Source: Kutzneria chonburiensis (GTDB taxonomy: Bacteria; Actinomycetota; Actinomycetes; Mycobacteriales; Pseudonocardiaceae). Taken from it: a stretch of 64,000 bases of DNA. This document shows positions 1-8,542 of the stretch, piece by piece. A program made the translations under genes and the position numbers. Position 1 is the stretch's first letter, and each line of letters starts with the position of its first letter. Below the pieces are notes generated by a model. It had not been told where the DNA came from. It was given only the letters and a program-made list of their open reading frames with translations, and searched no databases. The stretch is from assembly GCF_028622115.1 (NCBI RefSeq), contig NZ_CP097263.1, positions 7,254,001-7,318,000 on the forward strand. The letters run 5' to 3'.

Positions 1-56
1 TTAGGAGCGCGTCAAAACCGCTGTACGGCAGGCAAAATCGGTCGCACAGTGCGCTC

Positions 57-1856
57 GTGACGACAACTGCGACCCGACCGGTCCGCCTGTCCCGGGACGA
101 CCAGCGGCATCGGCTGACCGCCGTGACCGGCATGGCCGGGCTCGGTCTGGACGCCATCGCGTCGGTGGCCTACGGGCCGGAGGCGATCGTGCTGGTGCTG
201 GCCGCGGCCGGTTCCGCCGGTCTCGGCTGGACGCTGCCGGTGACGCTGGCGATCGTGGTGTTGCTGGGCGTGCTGATCGCCTGCTACCGCCAGGTCATCC
301 AGGCGTTCCCGGACGGCGGCGGCGCCTACACCGTGGCCACCCGCTACCTGGGTCGCCGGGCCGGCTTGGTCGCCGGGGCTTCGCTGGTGGTCGACTACGT
401 GCTCAACGTCGCCGTGTCGGTCGCGGCCGGCGTGGCCGCGCTGACCTCGGCCTTCCCGGCGCTGTTGCCGTGGACGACCGAGCTGTGCGTGCTGGTGCTG
501 GTGATCGTCACCGGCGTGAACCTGCGCGGCATCGTGGTCGGCGCGAAGGCGTTCGCCTTGCCGGCGGCCGTTTTTGTCGCCTCGGTGTTGGTGGTGATCG
601 TGGTCGGGCTGTTCCGGCCGGAGGCCACCACGCCGGCGTCGCCGTCGACGACGGTCGGCGGGGTGGGCGCGTTGCTGGTGCTGGCCGCGTTCGGCAACGG
701 GTGTTCGGCGCTGACCGGCGTGGAAGCCATCGCCAACGCCACACCGTCGTTCCGGACCCCGCGACGCCTGCGGGCCCGGCGCGCAGAGGCCGGGCTGGGC
801 CTGGTGCTCGGCGTGCTGCTGATCGGGCTGGCCGTGCTGATCCAGCGGTTCGACGTGCGTCCGGTGGCCGGCCGCACGATCCTGTCGCTGGTCAGCGAGG
901 GCTCGGTCGGTGAGGGCTGGCTGTACGTGGTGATCCAGTTGTCCACGGTGCTGCTGCTGGCGTTGGCCGCGAACACCTCGTTCGGCGGGCTGCCGGTGCT
1001 GGCCGCGAAGCTCGCGCGCGACGACTACCTGCCGCACGTGTTCGGGCTGCGGGCCGACCGGCTCGTGCACCGGCACGGCGTGCTGGTGCTGGCCGTGCTG
1101 GCCGGCGCGTTGCTGATCGGCACCGAAGGCCGGGTCGACGTGCTGGTGCCGTTGTTCGCCATCGGTGTCTTCGTCGGCTTCGCGTTGGCGCAGATCGGCA
1201 TGGTCCGGCACTGGCGGGCCGAGCGTGGCCGGGGCTGGGTGCCCAAGGCCGTGCTGAACGGGTTCGGCGCGGTGCTGACCATTGCCGCGCTGATCGACGT
1301 CACCGCGTCCAAGTTCCTCGAGGGCGCCTGGCTGGTCGTGCTGGTGATCCCGATCTTCGTGGTGCTGTTCGGCATCGTGCGTCGGGCCTACGCCCGGATC
1401 GGCCGCGACATCGGCGTCGGCACCCTGCCGGCGCGGCCGCGGCGGACGTCCTCGGTCGTGGTGGTGCCGGTGGTCGCGATCACCAAGCTGACCGCGGAGT
1501 GCCTGTCGACCGCGCTGTCGATGGGCGACCGGGTGGTGGCCGTGCACGTGTCGTTCGACGACGAGCAGGAGAAAGCCCGGCGGTTCCAGGCCGACTGGCA
1601 GGAGTGGCGGCCCGAGGTGCCGCTGGTGCTGCTCGACTCGAAGCACCGGGTGCTCGGGCCGCCGGTCGCCCGCTACGTGAAGTCGCTGTCCGATGAGCAC
1701 GTGGTGGTGCTGATCGGGGAGATCGAGCCGGCCGCGCTGTGGGAGCGCATGCTGCGCAACCGTCGTGGCGCGGTGGTGGCGCGCTGCGTCGGGCGCAACA
1801 CCTCGGCTGTCGTGTGCCGGCTGCGCTTCCGTCTGAGCTTCTCTAACGGTGTCTAG
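57..1856 (+). CDS. kimA: KimA-type potassium importer (KUP/APC superfamily)
   Basis: Predicted high-affinity K+ uptake transporter of the cytoplasmic membrane, 599 aa. About 12 membrane segments fill residues 20-435 and a soluble USP-like cytosolic domain follows (about 450-599). The N-terminal block DAIASVAYGPEA (D32, Y39), the G87GGAY motif, the VVDYVLNVAVS helix (Y113) and the CSALTGVEAIANA stretch line up with Bacillus subtilis KimA as I remember it, including the acidic/tyrosine residues that bind K+ there. The length matches that family (about 607 aa). The GTG start has no Shine-Dalgarno; CACAGT lies 6 bases before it, so the mRNA may be leaderless. The gene converges on a TMEM175-like gene and shares its stop bases. 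A generic amino-acid permease is the alternative. Confidence 0.8.
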   Translation: MTTTATRPVRLSRDDQRHRLTAVTGMAGLGLDAIASVAYGPEAIVLVLAAAGSAGLGWTLPVTLAIVVLLGVLIACYRQVIQAFPDGGGAYTVATRYLGRRAGLVAGASLVVDYVLNVAVSVAAGVAALTSAFPALLPWTTELCVLVLVIVTGVNLRGIVVGAKAFALPAAVFVASVLVVIVVGLFRPEATTPASPSTTVGGVGALLVLAAFGNGCSALTGVEAIANATPSFRTPRRLRARRAEAGLGLVLGVLLIGLAVLIQRFDVRPVAGRTILSLVSEGSVGEGWLYVVIQLSTVLLLALAANTSFGGLPVLAAKLARDDYLPHVFGLRADRLVHRHGVLVLAVLAGALLIGTEGRVDVLVPLFAIGVFVGFALAQIGMVRHWRAERGRGWVPKAVLNGFGAVLTIAALIDVTASKFLEGAWLVVLVIPIFVVLFGIVRRAYARIGRDIGVGTLPARPRRTSSVVVVPVVAITKLTAECLSTALSMGDRVVAVHVSFDDEQEKARRFQADWQEWRPEVPLVLLDSKHRVLGPPVARYVKSLSDEHVVVLIGEIEPAALWERMLRNRRGAVVARCVGRNTSAVVCRLRFRLSFSNGV

Positions 1857-2500
1857 CGCTTGGGCAATACTTGCTTAGATTGATTTAGCCGACGCGTGAC
1901 GAGGACCAGCGGGACCAGTAGCCACCAGGCGTAGTTGGCCTGCCCCGGGTGTCCGGTGATCGCGACGACGGCCCACACGGCGAAGACCGCGCTGGCCGAG
2001 ATCGGCTGGAGGTACCAGCCGAGGCGCGGGAAGCGGCCGGGTTTCGGCGTGATGTCGCCGTTGCGCTGGGAGACCGCGATGATCAGCGACTGGATCAGGA
2101 ACACCGCGATCACGTTGCCGGCGTAGATCGCGTAGGACAGCGCTTCGTCGCCGTGCTTGGCCAGTAGGGAGGACGGGAACGGCAGCAGCGCGACCAGGGC
2201 CAGCAGCACCATGTTCAGCGACATGATCCGCGCGCGCCGTACGCGCAGCTCGCGGAACAGCCGGTGGTGGGCCAGCCACAGCACGCCGATCACGAGGTAG
2301 CTGATCAGGTAGCCGGCGATGGCCGGCTCAAGGCCGGCCATCGCCCGCAGGAAGTCCTCGCCATGCGCCTCGTCGGGGATCCTGATGTCCAGGACCAGCA
2401 GGGTCAGCGCGATGGCGAACACGCCGTCCGAGAGCGCGAGCACGCGCCCAAGGTCGACCTCGCCGCCGGTGTCCTTCTCGTCCTCGTCGCCCTCGGTCAC
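1853..2500 (-). CDS. TMEM175/DUF1211-family membrane protein
   Basis: Small integral membrane protein (215 aa, about six hydrophobic segments) of the TMEM175 family, whose bacterial members are K+-selective channels. The first helix carries LSDGVFAIALTLLVLDIRIP, the family signature. The start is the GTG at 2500 (VTEGDEDEKDTGG...); the much longer open frame upstream lies inside the thiolase gene and is a shadow. It begins 11 bases after the thiolase stop on the same strand, so it may be co-transcribed with it. Its stop overlaps that of the KimA-like gene (CTAG, 1853-1856). Ion selectivity is inferred from the family only. Confidence 0.75.
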   Translation of the reverse strand: MTEGDEDEKDTGGEVDLGRVLALSDGVFAIALTLLVLDIRIPDEAHGEDFLRAMAGLEPAIAGYLISYLVIGVLWLAHHRLFRELRVRRARIMSLNMVLLALVALLPFPSSLLAKHGDEALSYAIYAGNVIAVFLIQSLIIAVSQRNGDITPKPGRFPRLGWYLQPISASAVFAVWAVVAITGHPGQANYAWWLLVPLVLVTRRLNQSKQVLPKR

Positions 2501-2511
2501 GGGGCAAGAAG

Positions 2512-3750
2512 CTAGGGCTTCTCCAGGATGGCGGCGACGCCTTGGCCGCCCGCGGCACAGATCGAGACCAGACCGCGACCGGAGCCGCGCTCGTTCAGCA
2601 GTTTCGACAGCGTGGCCACGATTCGCCCGCCGGTCGCGGCGAACGGGTGGCCCGCGGCCAGCGAGGAGCCGTTGACGTTGAGCTTGGCCCGGTCGATGTC
2701 GCCGACGCCGTTCTTGTGCCAGGCCGCCAGCGTGGCCAGGACCTGGGAGGCGAACGCCTCGTGGATCTCGTAGAAGTCGAAGTCGGCCAGCGTGAGGCCG
2801 GCGCGCTCCAGCATCCGCGGCACCGCGTAGACCGGGGCGGTGAGCAGGCCGTCCTCGCCGTGCACGTAGTCGACGGCACCGGTCTCGGTCGAGGTCAGGT
2901 AGGCCAGCACCGGGATCCGGTGCTGCTTGGCCCAGTCCTCGCTGGCCAGCAGCACCACCGAGGCGCCGTCGGTCAGGGGCGTGGAGTTGCCGGCCGTCAT
3001 CGTGTCGCCGAAGGCCGGCTTGAGCTTGGCCAGCTTCTCCACGCTGGTGTCGGCCCGCAGGTTCTGGTCGCGGGTCAGGCCGAGATACGGCGTGACCAGG
3101 TCGTCGAAGAAGCCACGCTCGTAGGCCGCGGCCAGGTTGCGATGACTGGCCGCGGCCAGCTCGTCCTGGTCCTCGCGGGCGATGCCCCATTCCTTGGCGG
3201 TGATCGCCGCGTGCTCACCCATCGACATGCCGGTGCGCGGCTCGGCGTTGCGCGGGATGTTGGGCACCACGTGGGTGGGGCGCAGCTTGGTCGCCGCGCG
3301 CAGCCGGGCGCCGAACGACCGGGCCCGGTTGAACTCCAGCAGCACCTGGCGCAGGCCCTCGTTCACGCCGATCGGGGCGTCGCTGGTGGTGTCGACGCCG
3401 CCGGCGATGGCCGAGTCGATCTGCCCGAGGGCGATCTTGTTGGCCGCGGCGATGATCGCCTGCAGGCCGGTGCCGCAGGCCTGCTGGAGGTCGTAGGCGG
3501 GTGTTTGCGGCGACAGTCGGCTGCCGAGAACCGCTTCCCTGGCTAGGTTGAAATCGCGGCTGTGCTTGAGCACCGCACCCGCGACCACTTCACCGACCCG
3601 TTCGCCCTGCAGCCCGAACCGGCTGACCAGGCCGTCCAGCGCGGCGGTCAGCATGTCCTGGTTGGACGCCGTGGCGTACGGACCGTTGGACCTGGCGAAC
3701 GGGATGCGGTTGCCGCCGAGCACGGCCACGCGCTGAACGGTCGGGGTCAT
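2512..3750 (-). CDS. fadA2: Acetyl-CoA C-acyltransferase (FadA2/FadI-type thiolase)
   Basis: Thiolase of 412 aa that cleaves 3-ketoacyl-CoA with CoA in beta-oxidation (or condenses in reverse). The nucleophile Cys92 sits in QQACGTGLQ. HEAFA, GHPFAATGGR (catalytic His) and CAAGGQG (second Cys) follow near the C-terminus in the order expected for the family. ATG start with GTCGAGGT upstream. It is divergent from the FabG4-like reductase, and the 57 bp between them holds a double palindromic operator. The arrangement resembles mycobacterial fadA2-fabG4-htdX (Rv0243-Rv0242c-Rv0241c), which supports a long-chain or FadI-like role rather than acetoacetyl-CoA synthesis. Confidence 0.88.
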   Translation of the reverse strand: MTPTVQRVAVLGGNRIPFARSNGPYATASNQDMLTAALDGLVSRFGLQGERVGEVVAGAVLKHSRDFNLAREAVLGSRLSPQTPAYDLQQACGTGLQAIIAAANKIALGQIDSAIAGGVDTTSDAPIGVNEGLRQVLLEFNRARSFGARLRAATKLRPTHVVPNIPRNAEPRTGMSMGEHAAITAKEWGIAREDQDELAAASHRNLAAAYERGFFDDLVTPYLGLTRDQNLRADTSVEKLAKLKPAFGDTMTAGNSTPLTDGASVVLLASEDWAKQHRIPVLAYLTSTETGAVDYVHGEDGLLTAPVYAVPRMLERAGLTLADFDFYEIHEAFASQVLATLAAWHKNGVGDIDRAKLNVNGSSLAAGHPFAATGGRIVATLSKLLNERGSGRGLVSICAAGGQGVAAILEKP

Positions 3751-3763
3751 ACCTCGACAATAA

Positions 3764-3795
3764 CCTACTTATGAGTAGACTTACCAGCGAGTAGG
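3764..3795. promoter_or_regulatory. Double 16-bp palindromic operator (TetR-type), thiolase/fabG4 promoter
   Basis: Two abutting 16-bp dyads: CCTACT-tatg-AGTAGa and CTTACC-agcg-AGTAGG. The same two-dyad layout recurs at 6715-6746 beside the TetR gene. The second dyad touches the GGAGG ribosome site of the fabG4-like gene, so a bound repressor would block transcription in both directions. Assignment to the TetR protein at 6041-6688 is inferred from the shared motif. Confidence 0.7.
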
Positions 3796-3807
3796 GAGGC
3801 GTCTCGT

Positions 3808-5109
3808 ATGTCAGATCCGTACCTCCGGTTCGCCCAGTCCGGCTTCGGGCGGTTCGTCACCAGCCGGCTCGGCCTGCCTCGACCGGCGCGGCTGCGGCGG
3901 CACCGGCCGGGGCAGCCGGCGCTGGCGGGTCCGGTGCTGACCGGTGGCTCCGGCCGGCTCGACGCCGTGCTCAAGGCGCACGCCACCGGCGGGGACGCGC
4001 CGTACGGGGGACTGGTGTTCGACGCCACCGGCATCGACAACCCCGAGCAGCTGCGCGGCCTGCACGCCTTCTTCAGCCCGGTCATCCGCAAGCTCGGTCC
4101 GTGCGGACGGGTCGTCGTGCTCGGCACGCCGCCCGAGGAGCTGACCAGCGTGCCGGCCGTTGTCGCGCAGCGGTCGCTCGAGGGTTTCGTCCGCTCCGTG
4201 GCCAAGGAGCTCCGCGCCGGCAGCACCGCCCAGCTCGTGTACGTCTCCGAGGGCGCCGAGCCCAATGTGGAGTCGACGCTGCGTTTTCTGCTCAGCGCCA
4301 AGTCGGCCTACGTGTCCGGGCAGGTCATCCGGGTCGGCGCCGCCGAGGTCGTCGAGCCGCTGGACTGGGAGCACCCGTTGGCCGACCGGGTCGCCCTGGT
4401 CACCGGGGCGTCGCGGGGCATCGGCGCCGCCATCGCCGAGGTGCTCGCCCGGGACGGCGCGCACGTCGTGTGCCTCGACATCGCCGCGCAGGGCAGCGAG
4501 CTGTCCGAGGTCGCCAACCGGGTCGGCGGCTCCGCCGTGCAGATGGACATCACCTCGCCCGACGCGCCGGCCAAGCTGGTCGAGTACTTCCAGCTGCGGC
4601 ACGAGGGCGTGGACATCGTCGTGCACAACGCCGGCATCACGCGGGACAAGACGCTGGCCAAGATGACCGAGGCCCAGTGGGACGCCGTGCTCTCGGTCAA
4701 CCTCGCCAGCCAACTCCGCGTCAACGACGGGCTTTTGAAAGCCGGCGCGTTGCGGCGTAACGGGCGGATCGTCGGTGTGTCGTCCATCGCCGGTATCGCC
4801 GGCAATGTCGGGCAGACCAATTACGCCACCAGCAAGGCCGGGGTGATCGGCATGGTCCGGTCGCTCGCGCCGGAGCTGGCCAGCCGGGGCAGCACCATCA
4901 ACGCCGTCGCGCCCGGTTTCATCGAGACCAAGATGACCGCCGCCGTGCCACTGTTCATCCGCCAGGCTGGGCGGCTGATGAACAGCATGTCCCAGGGCGG
5001 ATTGCCGGTCGACGTCGCCGAAACCATCGCCTGGTACGCCAATCCCGCGTCCGCCGGCGTGAACGGCAACGTCGTCCGGGTGTGCGGACAGAGCCTGCTG
5101 GGGGCCTGA
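3808..5109 (+). CDS. fabG4: High-molecular-weight 3-oxoacyl-(ACP/CoA) reductase, FabG4-like
   Basis: Two-domain short-chain dehydrogenase/reductase, 433 aa. Residues 1-190 form the flavodoxin-like N-terminal domain typical of mycobacterial FabG4 (opening FAQSGFGRFVTSRLGLPRP); residues 195-433 are the SDR domain with TGASRGIG for NAD(P), the HNAG motif, catalytic Ser in GVSSIAG and Tyr-x3-Lys in YATSK. Expected reaction: interconversion of 3-oxoacyl and 3-hydroxyacyl thioesters, with NADH favoured in the mycobacterial relative. ATG start with GGAGG 8 bases upstream. It overlaps the next gene by one base (TGATG), so translation is probably coupled to the hydratase that acts on the same intermediate. 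Confidence 0.88.
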   Translation: MSDPYLRFAQSGFGRFVTSRLGLPRPARLRRHRPGQPALAGPVLTGGSGRLDAVLKAHATGGDAPYGGLVFDATGIDNPEQLRGLHAFFSPVIRKLGPCGRVVVLGTPPEELTSVPAVVAQRSLEGFVRSVAKELRAGSTAQLVYVSEGAEPNVESTLRFLLSAKSAYVSGQVIRVGAAEVVEPLDWEHPLADRVALVTGASRGIGAAIAEVLARDGAHVVCLDIAAQGSELSEVANRVGGSAVQMDITSPDAPAKLVEYFQLRHEGVDIVVHNAGITRDKTLAKMTEAQWDAVLSVNLASQLRVNDGLLKAGALRRNGRIVGVSSIAGIAGNVGQTNYATSKAGVIGMVRSLAPELASRGSTINAVAPGFIETKMTAAVPLFIRQAGRLMNSMSQGGLPVDVAETIAWYANPASAGVNGNVVRVCGQSLLGA

Positions 5110-5918
5110 TGTACCTGCGCGCCGCGCTCACCGCGTTCCGCCGCGGCGGTTCCACGCTGCCTTCCGACGTCCTGTCGCGCTCCGACGTCTCCGTCTCGTT
5201 GGAGCATTTGGCCGCGTACAACCGGGTTTGCGGCTTCGGCCTGCGTGACGAGCTGCCCGCCACCTATCCGCACGTGTTGGCTTTCCCGTTGCAGATGCGG
5301 CTCATGACCTCGTCCGGTTTTCCCTTCCCGCTGCCCGGTCTGGTGCATGTGGGAAATCGGATCTCCTTGTCCCGCCCCGTTCTTGCCTCGGAACCGTTCG
5401 ACCTTCGGGTGCGGGCCGTCGACCTTCGGCCGCATGAGCGGGGGCAGCAGTTCGACGTCGTCAGCGAGCTGCTCGTCGATTCCGCCGTCGTGTGGACCGA
5501 TGTCAGCACCTACCTGCGGCGTTCCGGCTCCGGCTCCGCCGGCTCTTCGGGTTCGTCCGAGGTCCCCGAGCCGTCCGCCGTGTGGTCCGTGCCCTCCGAC
5601 ATCGGCCGTCAGTACGCCGCCGTGTCCGGGGACCGGAACCCCATCCACCTCAACCCTTTGGCGGCCCGCCTTTTCGGCTTCCAGCGGGCCATCGCCCACG
5701 GCATGTGGACCAAGGCCCGCAGCCTCGCCGCCATCGCCGAGCGCCTGCCGTCCGCCTACACCGTCGACGTCCGCTTCAAGCTGCCCGTCTTGTTGCCGGC
5801 CCGCGTCGGCTTCAGCGTCTCCGCCGCCGGCGACGGCTGGGAGTTCGCCGTGCACGACATCCGCAGCCGCCGCCCCCACCTCGCCGGCACGGTCGCCGCC
5901 TTCGTTCCGACCACGTAA
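5109..5918 (+). CDS. htdX: MaoC-like (R)-3-hydroxyacyl thioester dehydratase/hydratase, HtdX-like
   Basis: Double-hotdog dehydratase, 269 aa. The C-terminal half carries the hydratase-2 motif SGDRNPIHLNPLAARLFGF with the Asp/His catalytic pair, followed by AIAHGMW. The N-terminal half is a degenerate hotdog, as in the HtdX/HtdZ family. It should hydrate trans-2-enoyl-CoA/ACP or dehydrate the (R)-3-hydroxy form, next to the reductase and thiolase of the same pathway. The ATG is chosen because it overlaps the reductase stop by one base; an in-frame GTG at 5082 inside the reductase is unlikely. A Ser/Gly-rich linker at about residues 138-150 joins the two folds. Confidence 0.85.
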   Translation: MYLRAALTAFRRGGSTLPSDVLSRSDVSVSLEHLAAYNRVCGFGLRDELPATYPHVLAFPLQMRLMTSSGFPFPLPGLVHVGNRISLSRPVLASEPFDLRVRAVDLRPHERGQQFDVVSELLVDSAVVWTDVSTYLRRSGSGSAGSSGSSEVPEPSAVWSVPSDIGRQYAAVSGDRNPIHLNPLAARLFGFQRAIAHGMWTKARSLAAIAERLPSAYTVDVRFKLPVLLPARVGFSVSAAGDGWEFAVHDIRSRRPHLAGTVAAFVPTT

Positions 5919-5921
5919 GAC

Positions 5922-6040
5922 AATCCCCCGCCCTCCCTGGGGGCAGCCCCAGATCCATTCTACCAGCGGAAACGGGTGGTGGATCTTGGCGAGGGTGGGG
6001 CTGTGGACAAGTCGGATTCGAGGGTGGGGGCTGTGGACAA
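5922..6040. repeat. Dispersed intergenic repeat, copy 1, with two TGTGGACAA boxes
   Basis: Between convergent htdX and tetR. In order it holds a CCCCC/GGGGG mini-hairpin, GCCCC-agat-CCATTCTACC, GGATCTTG, GTGGGGCTG and two TGTGGACAA boxes (6002-6010, 6032-6040). The same blocks recur in the same order at 10630-10740, so this is a repeat family rather than chance. TGTGGACAA is the complement of TTGTCCACA, the actinobacterial DnaA-box consensus. The AGATCCA/TGGATCT arms could also fold and act as a terminator for the convergent genes. Confidence 0.6.
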
Positions 6041-6688
6041 CTAGCGGGGCGGCTGCCACATCTGGCCGTCGACGAGGTTGCCGAAGCCCATCCAGACGAG
6101 GTTCATCAGACGTGCGGCGACGGCGCCGGCGGATTCCTCGGGATGGTCGAGCCACCAGTCGGCCAGGGACTCGCCGGCGCCGACGAGGGCGGCGGCCATG
6201 GCGTCGGTGTGCAGGGATGCGGCCTCGCTGTCGGAGGTGTTCATCAGCAGGGCGGCGACGAGGCTGATGGCGCGGCGGCGCATGTCGAGCAGCTCCTGGG
6301 CGAAGGGGCCGCCCTGGGCGCTGGCCTGGCGGTGCAGCACCTGCCAGCTGTCGCGGTACTCGCCGACAAAGCCAAAGAATGCCCGCAGGCCGTGCCAAAG
6401 TTGCACGTCAGGACGGTCGCCGGCCTCGCTGACGCCGGCGGCGATGGCCTCCATGAGACGGGTGGCCTCCCGCCGGATGCACGCGGCGAACAAGTCCTCC
6501 TTGGAGCCCAGGTAGGCGTACACCATGGGCTTGGAGATGTCCGCGACCTCGGAGATCTCGTCCATCGACGCGGCGTGGTAGCCGCGCTGGGAGAAGACCT
6601 CGACGGCGGCGTCGAGGATCTGCCGCTCACGCACTTCGCGTGGCAGCCGCTTGGCCCGGACCCGGCCGGCCGCGTCATTCGTCCGCAT
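6041..6688 (-). CDS. TetR-family regulator of the beta-oxidation genes
   Basis: TetR repressor of 215 aa. The N-terminal helix-turn-helix (residues 15-65) reads RERQILDAAVEVFSQRGYH...ISKPMVYAYLGSKEDLFAAC; the C-terminal helical domain probably binds an acyl-CoA or related ligand. Divergent from the SCP2 gene, with a double palindrome between them that also occurs at the thiolase/fabG4 promoter; autoregulation and control of both operons are therefore likely. It resembles mycobacterial Rv0238, which lies near the same fadA2-fabG4-htdX locus; that comparison is from memory. ATG start. Confidence 0.85.
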   Translation of the reverse strand: MRTNDAAGRVRAKRLPREVRERQILDAAVEVFSQRGYHAASMDEISEVADISKPMVYAYLGSKEDLFAACIRREATRLMEAIAAGVSEAGDRPDVQLWHGLRAFFGFVGEYRDSWQVLHRQASAQGGPFAQELLDMRRRAISLVAALLMNTSDSEAASLHTDAMAAALVGAGESLADWWLDHPEESAGAVAARLMNLVWMGFGNLVDGQMWQPPR

Positions 6689-6714
6689 CCGAAGCAGGCT
6701 AGCTTGCCGGCATA

Positions 6715-6746
6715 CCTACTACACAGTAGGCTTACTGGCGAGTAGG
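6715..6746. promoter_or_regulatory. Double 16-bp palindromic operator (TetR-type), tetR/SCP2 promoter
   Basis: The first dyad is perfect, CCTACT-acac-AGTAGG; it is followed directly by CTTACT-ggcg-AGTAGG. Consensus with the 3764-3795 site is CYTACYnnnnAGTAGR, two copies in tandem. It lies 27-58 bases before the TetR start and 18-49 bases before the SCP2 gene, where it would cover both promoters. Confidence 0.72.
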
Positions 6747-6763
6747 TAAGCGGAGGTGGGGTT

Positions 6764-7303
6764 ATGGCCGACATCGAGCAGTTGACATCCCTCGATCCCA
6801 AGAAGATCAGCAAAGACGAGTTCGTGACGCTGCTGTCCGCCTTCACCGAGGCGGCGAACGACGGCACGCAGCTGGACCTGAGCGCGATGCCCCCGCAGGA
6901 CTTCGCCCGGATCATCTCGCGGGCGTCCAAGGAGCAGATCGACGCCGTGATGGCCGTGCCGACGCTGCGCGGGCCGATCCTGGACGAGGTGTTCCGCCGC
7001 ATGGAGGTGCACTTCCGCACCGAGCGGGCCGGCGCCACCCGGGCCGTCGTGCACTTCCGCCTGATCAACGGCGACGACTTCGACCGGTACCAGGTGCGCA
7101 TCGAGGACAGCACCTGCGCGATCACCAAGAACGGCGAGAACGAGCCGAGGGCCACCGTCACGCTGGCGCCGCTGGAGTTCCTCAAGCTGGCCACCGGCAA
7201 CGCGTCCGCCCCCGTGCTGTTCATGACCGGCAAGCTCAAGGTCAAGGGCGATCTCGGTTTCGCGGCCGGCTTCATGAGCCTGTTCGACATCCCCAAGGCG
7301 TGA
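6764..7303 (+). CDS. SCP2 sterol-binding-domain protein
   Basis: Cytoplasmic protein of 179 aa. Residues 1-70 are a helical, acidic N-terminal extension; residues 75-175 fit an SCP2/sterol-carrier domain (FRLINGDDFDRYQVRIED, then the C-terminal LFMTGKLKVKGDLGFAAGF, which is the family's conserved end). SCP2 domains bind fatty acyl-CoA or sterols and hand them to beta-oxidation enzymes. The gene sits 13 bases before an acyl-CoA dehydrogenase and downstream of the shared operator, consistent with that role. ATG start, GGAGGTGG upstream. Confidence 0.8.
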   Translation: MADIEQLTSLDPKKISKDEFVTLLSAFTEAANDGTQLDLSAMPPQDFARIISRASKEQIDAVMAVPTLRGPILDEVFRRMEVHFRTERAGATRAVVHFRLINGDDFDRYQVRIEDSTCAITKNGENEPRATVTLAPLEFLKLATGNASAPVLFMTGKLKVKGDLGFAAGFMSLFDIPKA

Positions 7304-7316
7304 GAGGAAACTCCCG

Positions 7317-8531
7317 ATGGCCGGCTTCTCCCTCGAACTCAACGAGGACCAGCGCGACCTGCGTGACTGGGTGCACGGCTTCGCCAAGGACGTGATCCGC
7401 CCGGCCGCCCCCGAGTGGGACGAGCGCGAGGAGACACCGTGGCCGATCATCCAGGAGGCGGCCAAGATCGGCCTGTACGGCTTCGAGTCGCTGGCCACCT
7501 GGTTCGCCGACCCGATCGGGCTGTCCCTGCCCATCGCCACCGAGGAGCTGTTCTGGGGTGACGCCGGCATCGCGCTGGCGATCATGGGCACCGGCCTCGC
7601 GGTGGCCGGCATCTTCGCCTCCGGCGAGCCCGAGCAGCTGGCCGAGTGGGTGCCGGAGTGCTTCGGCGACGAGAACGACCCGAAGGTGGCGGCGTTCTGC
7701 GCGTCCGAGCCGCAGGCCGGCTCGGACGTCAGCGGCTACCGCACCCGGGCCCGCTACGACGAGGCCACCGACGAGTGGGTGATCAACGGCCAGAAGGCGT
7801 GGGCCACCAACGGCGGCATCGCCAACGTGCACGTAGTGACCGCGGTCGTCGACCCCACTCTGGGTGCACGCGGCCAGGCCGGCTTCATCGTGCCGCCCGG
7901 AACGCCCGGTGTGGCCAGCACTCGCAAGATCAAGAAGCACGGCCTGCGCGCCTCGCACACAGCCGACGTCTTCTTCGATGACGTGCGGGTGCCCGGACGC
8001 TGCGTGCTTGGCGGCAAGGAGCGCGTCGAGGCCCGGCTGGCCCGGGCCCGCGAGGGCAAGAAGGCCGGCGGCCAGGCCGCGATGGCGACCTTCGAGACCA
8101 CCCGCCCCACCGTCGGCGCGATGGCCGTCGGCGTCGCCCGCGCCGCGTACGACTACGCGCTGGAGTACGCCAAGGACCGCGAGGCCTTCGGCCGCAAGAT
8201 CATCCAGAACCAGTCGATCGCCTTCGACCTGGCCAACATGCGCATGGAGATCGACGCCGCGCGCATGCTGGTGTGGCGCGCCGCCTGGATGGGCCGCAAC
8301 AACGTGCCCTTCGAGGCCGGCGAGGGCTCCATGTCCAAGCTCAAGGCCAGCGAGGTCGCCGTCTGGTCCACCGAGCGGGCCATCCAGATCCTCGGCGGCG
8401 CCGGCTACACCCGTGAGCACCCGGTGGAGCGCATGCACCGGGACGCCAAGATCTTCACGATTTTCGAGGGCACCAGTGAGATCCAACGACTGGTGATCTC
8501 CCGTGCCATCTCGGGGATCCACATCCCCTGA
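7317..8531 (+). CDS. Acyl-CoA dehydrogenase
   Basis: FAD-dependent acyl-CoA dehydrogenase, 404 aa, the usual length. It introduces the trans-2 double bond in beta-oxidation. Visible landmarks: an N-terminal helical domain, CASEPQAGSDVSG with the flavin-side motif, WVINGQKAWATNGG in the beta domain, and the C-terminal QILGGAGYTREHPVERMHRDAK...EGTSEIQRLVISR, which includes the family signature and the region of the catalytic Glu. Operonic with the SCP2 gene; SD GAGAGGAAA. A strong hairpin ends the operon. Chain-length preference cannot be read from the sequence. Confidence 0.9.
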   Translation: MAGFSLELNEDQRDLRDWVHGFAKDVIRPAAPEWDEREETPWPIIQEAAKIGLYGFESLATWFADPIGLSLPIATEELFWGDAGIALAIMGTGLAVAGIFASGEPEQLAEWVPECFGDENDPKVAAFCASEPQAGSDVSGYRTRARYDEATDEWVINGQKAWATNGGIANVHVVTAVVDPTLGARGQAGFIVPPGTPGVASTRKIKKHGLRASHTADVFFDDVRVPGRCVLGGKERVEARLARAREGKKAGGQAAMATFETTRPTVGAMAVGVARAAYDYALEYAKDREAFGRKIIQNQSIAFDLANMRMEIDAARMLVWRAAWMGRNNVPFEAGEGSMSKLKASEVAVWSTERAIQILGGAGYTREHPVERMHRDAKIFTIFEGTSEIQRLVISRAISGIHIP

Positions 8532-8542
8532 GCGGACGTCCG

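Noticed and set aside
12-1700. 562-codon minus-strand frame over the KimA-like gene
   Set aside because: Same shadow effect; His/Arg/Gln-rich with no domain, while the plus strand encodes a recognised transporter.
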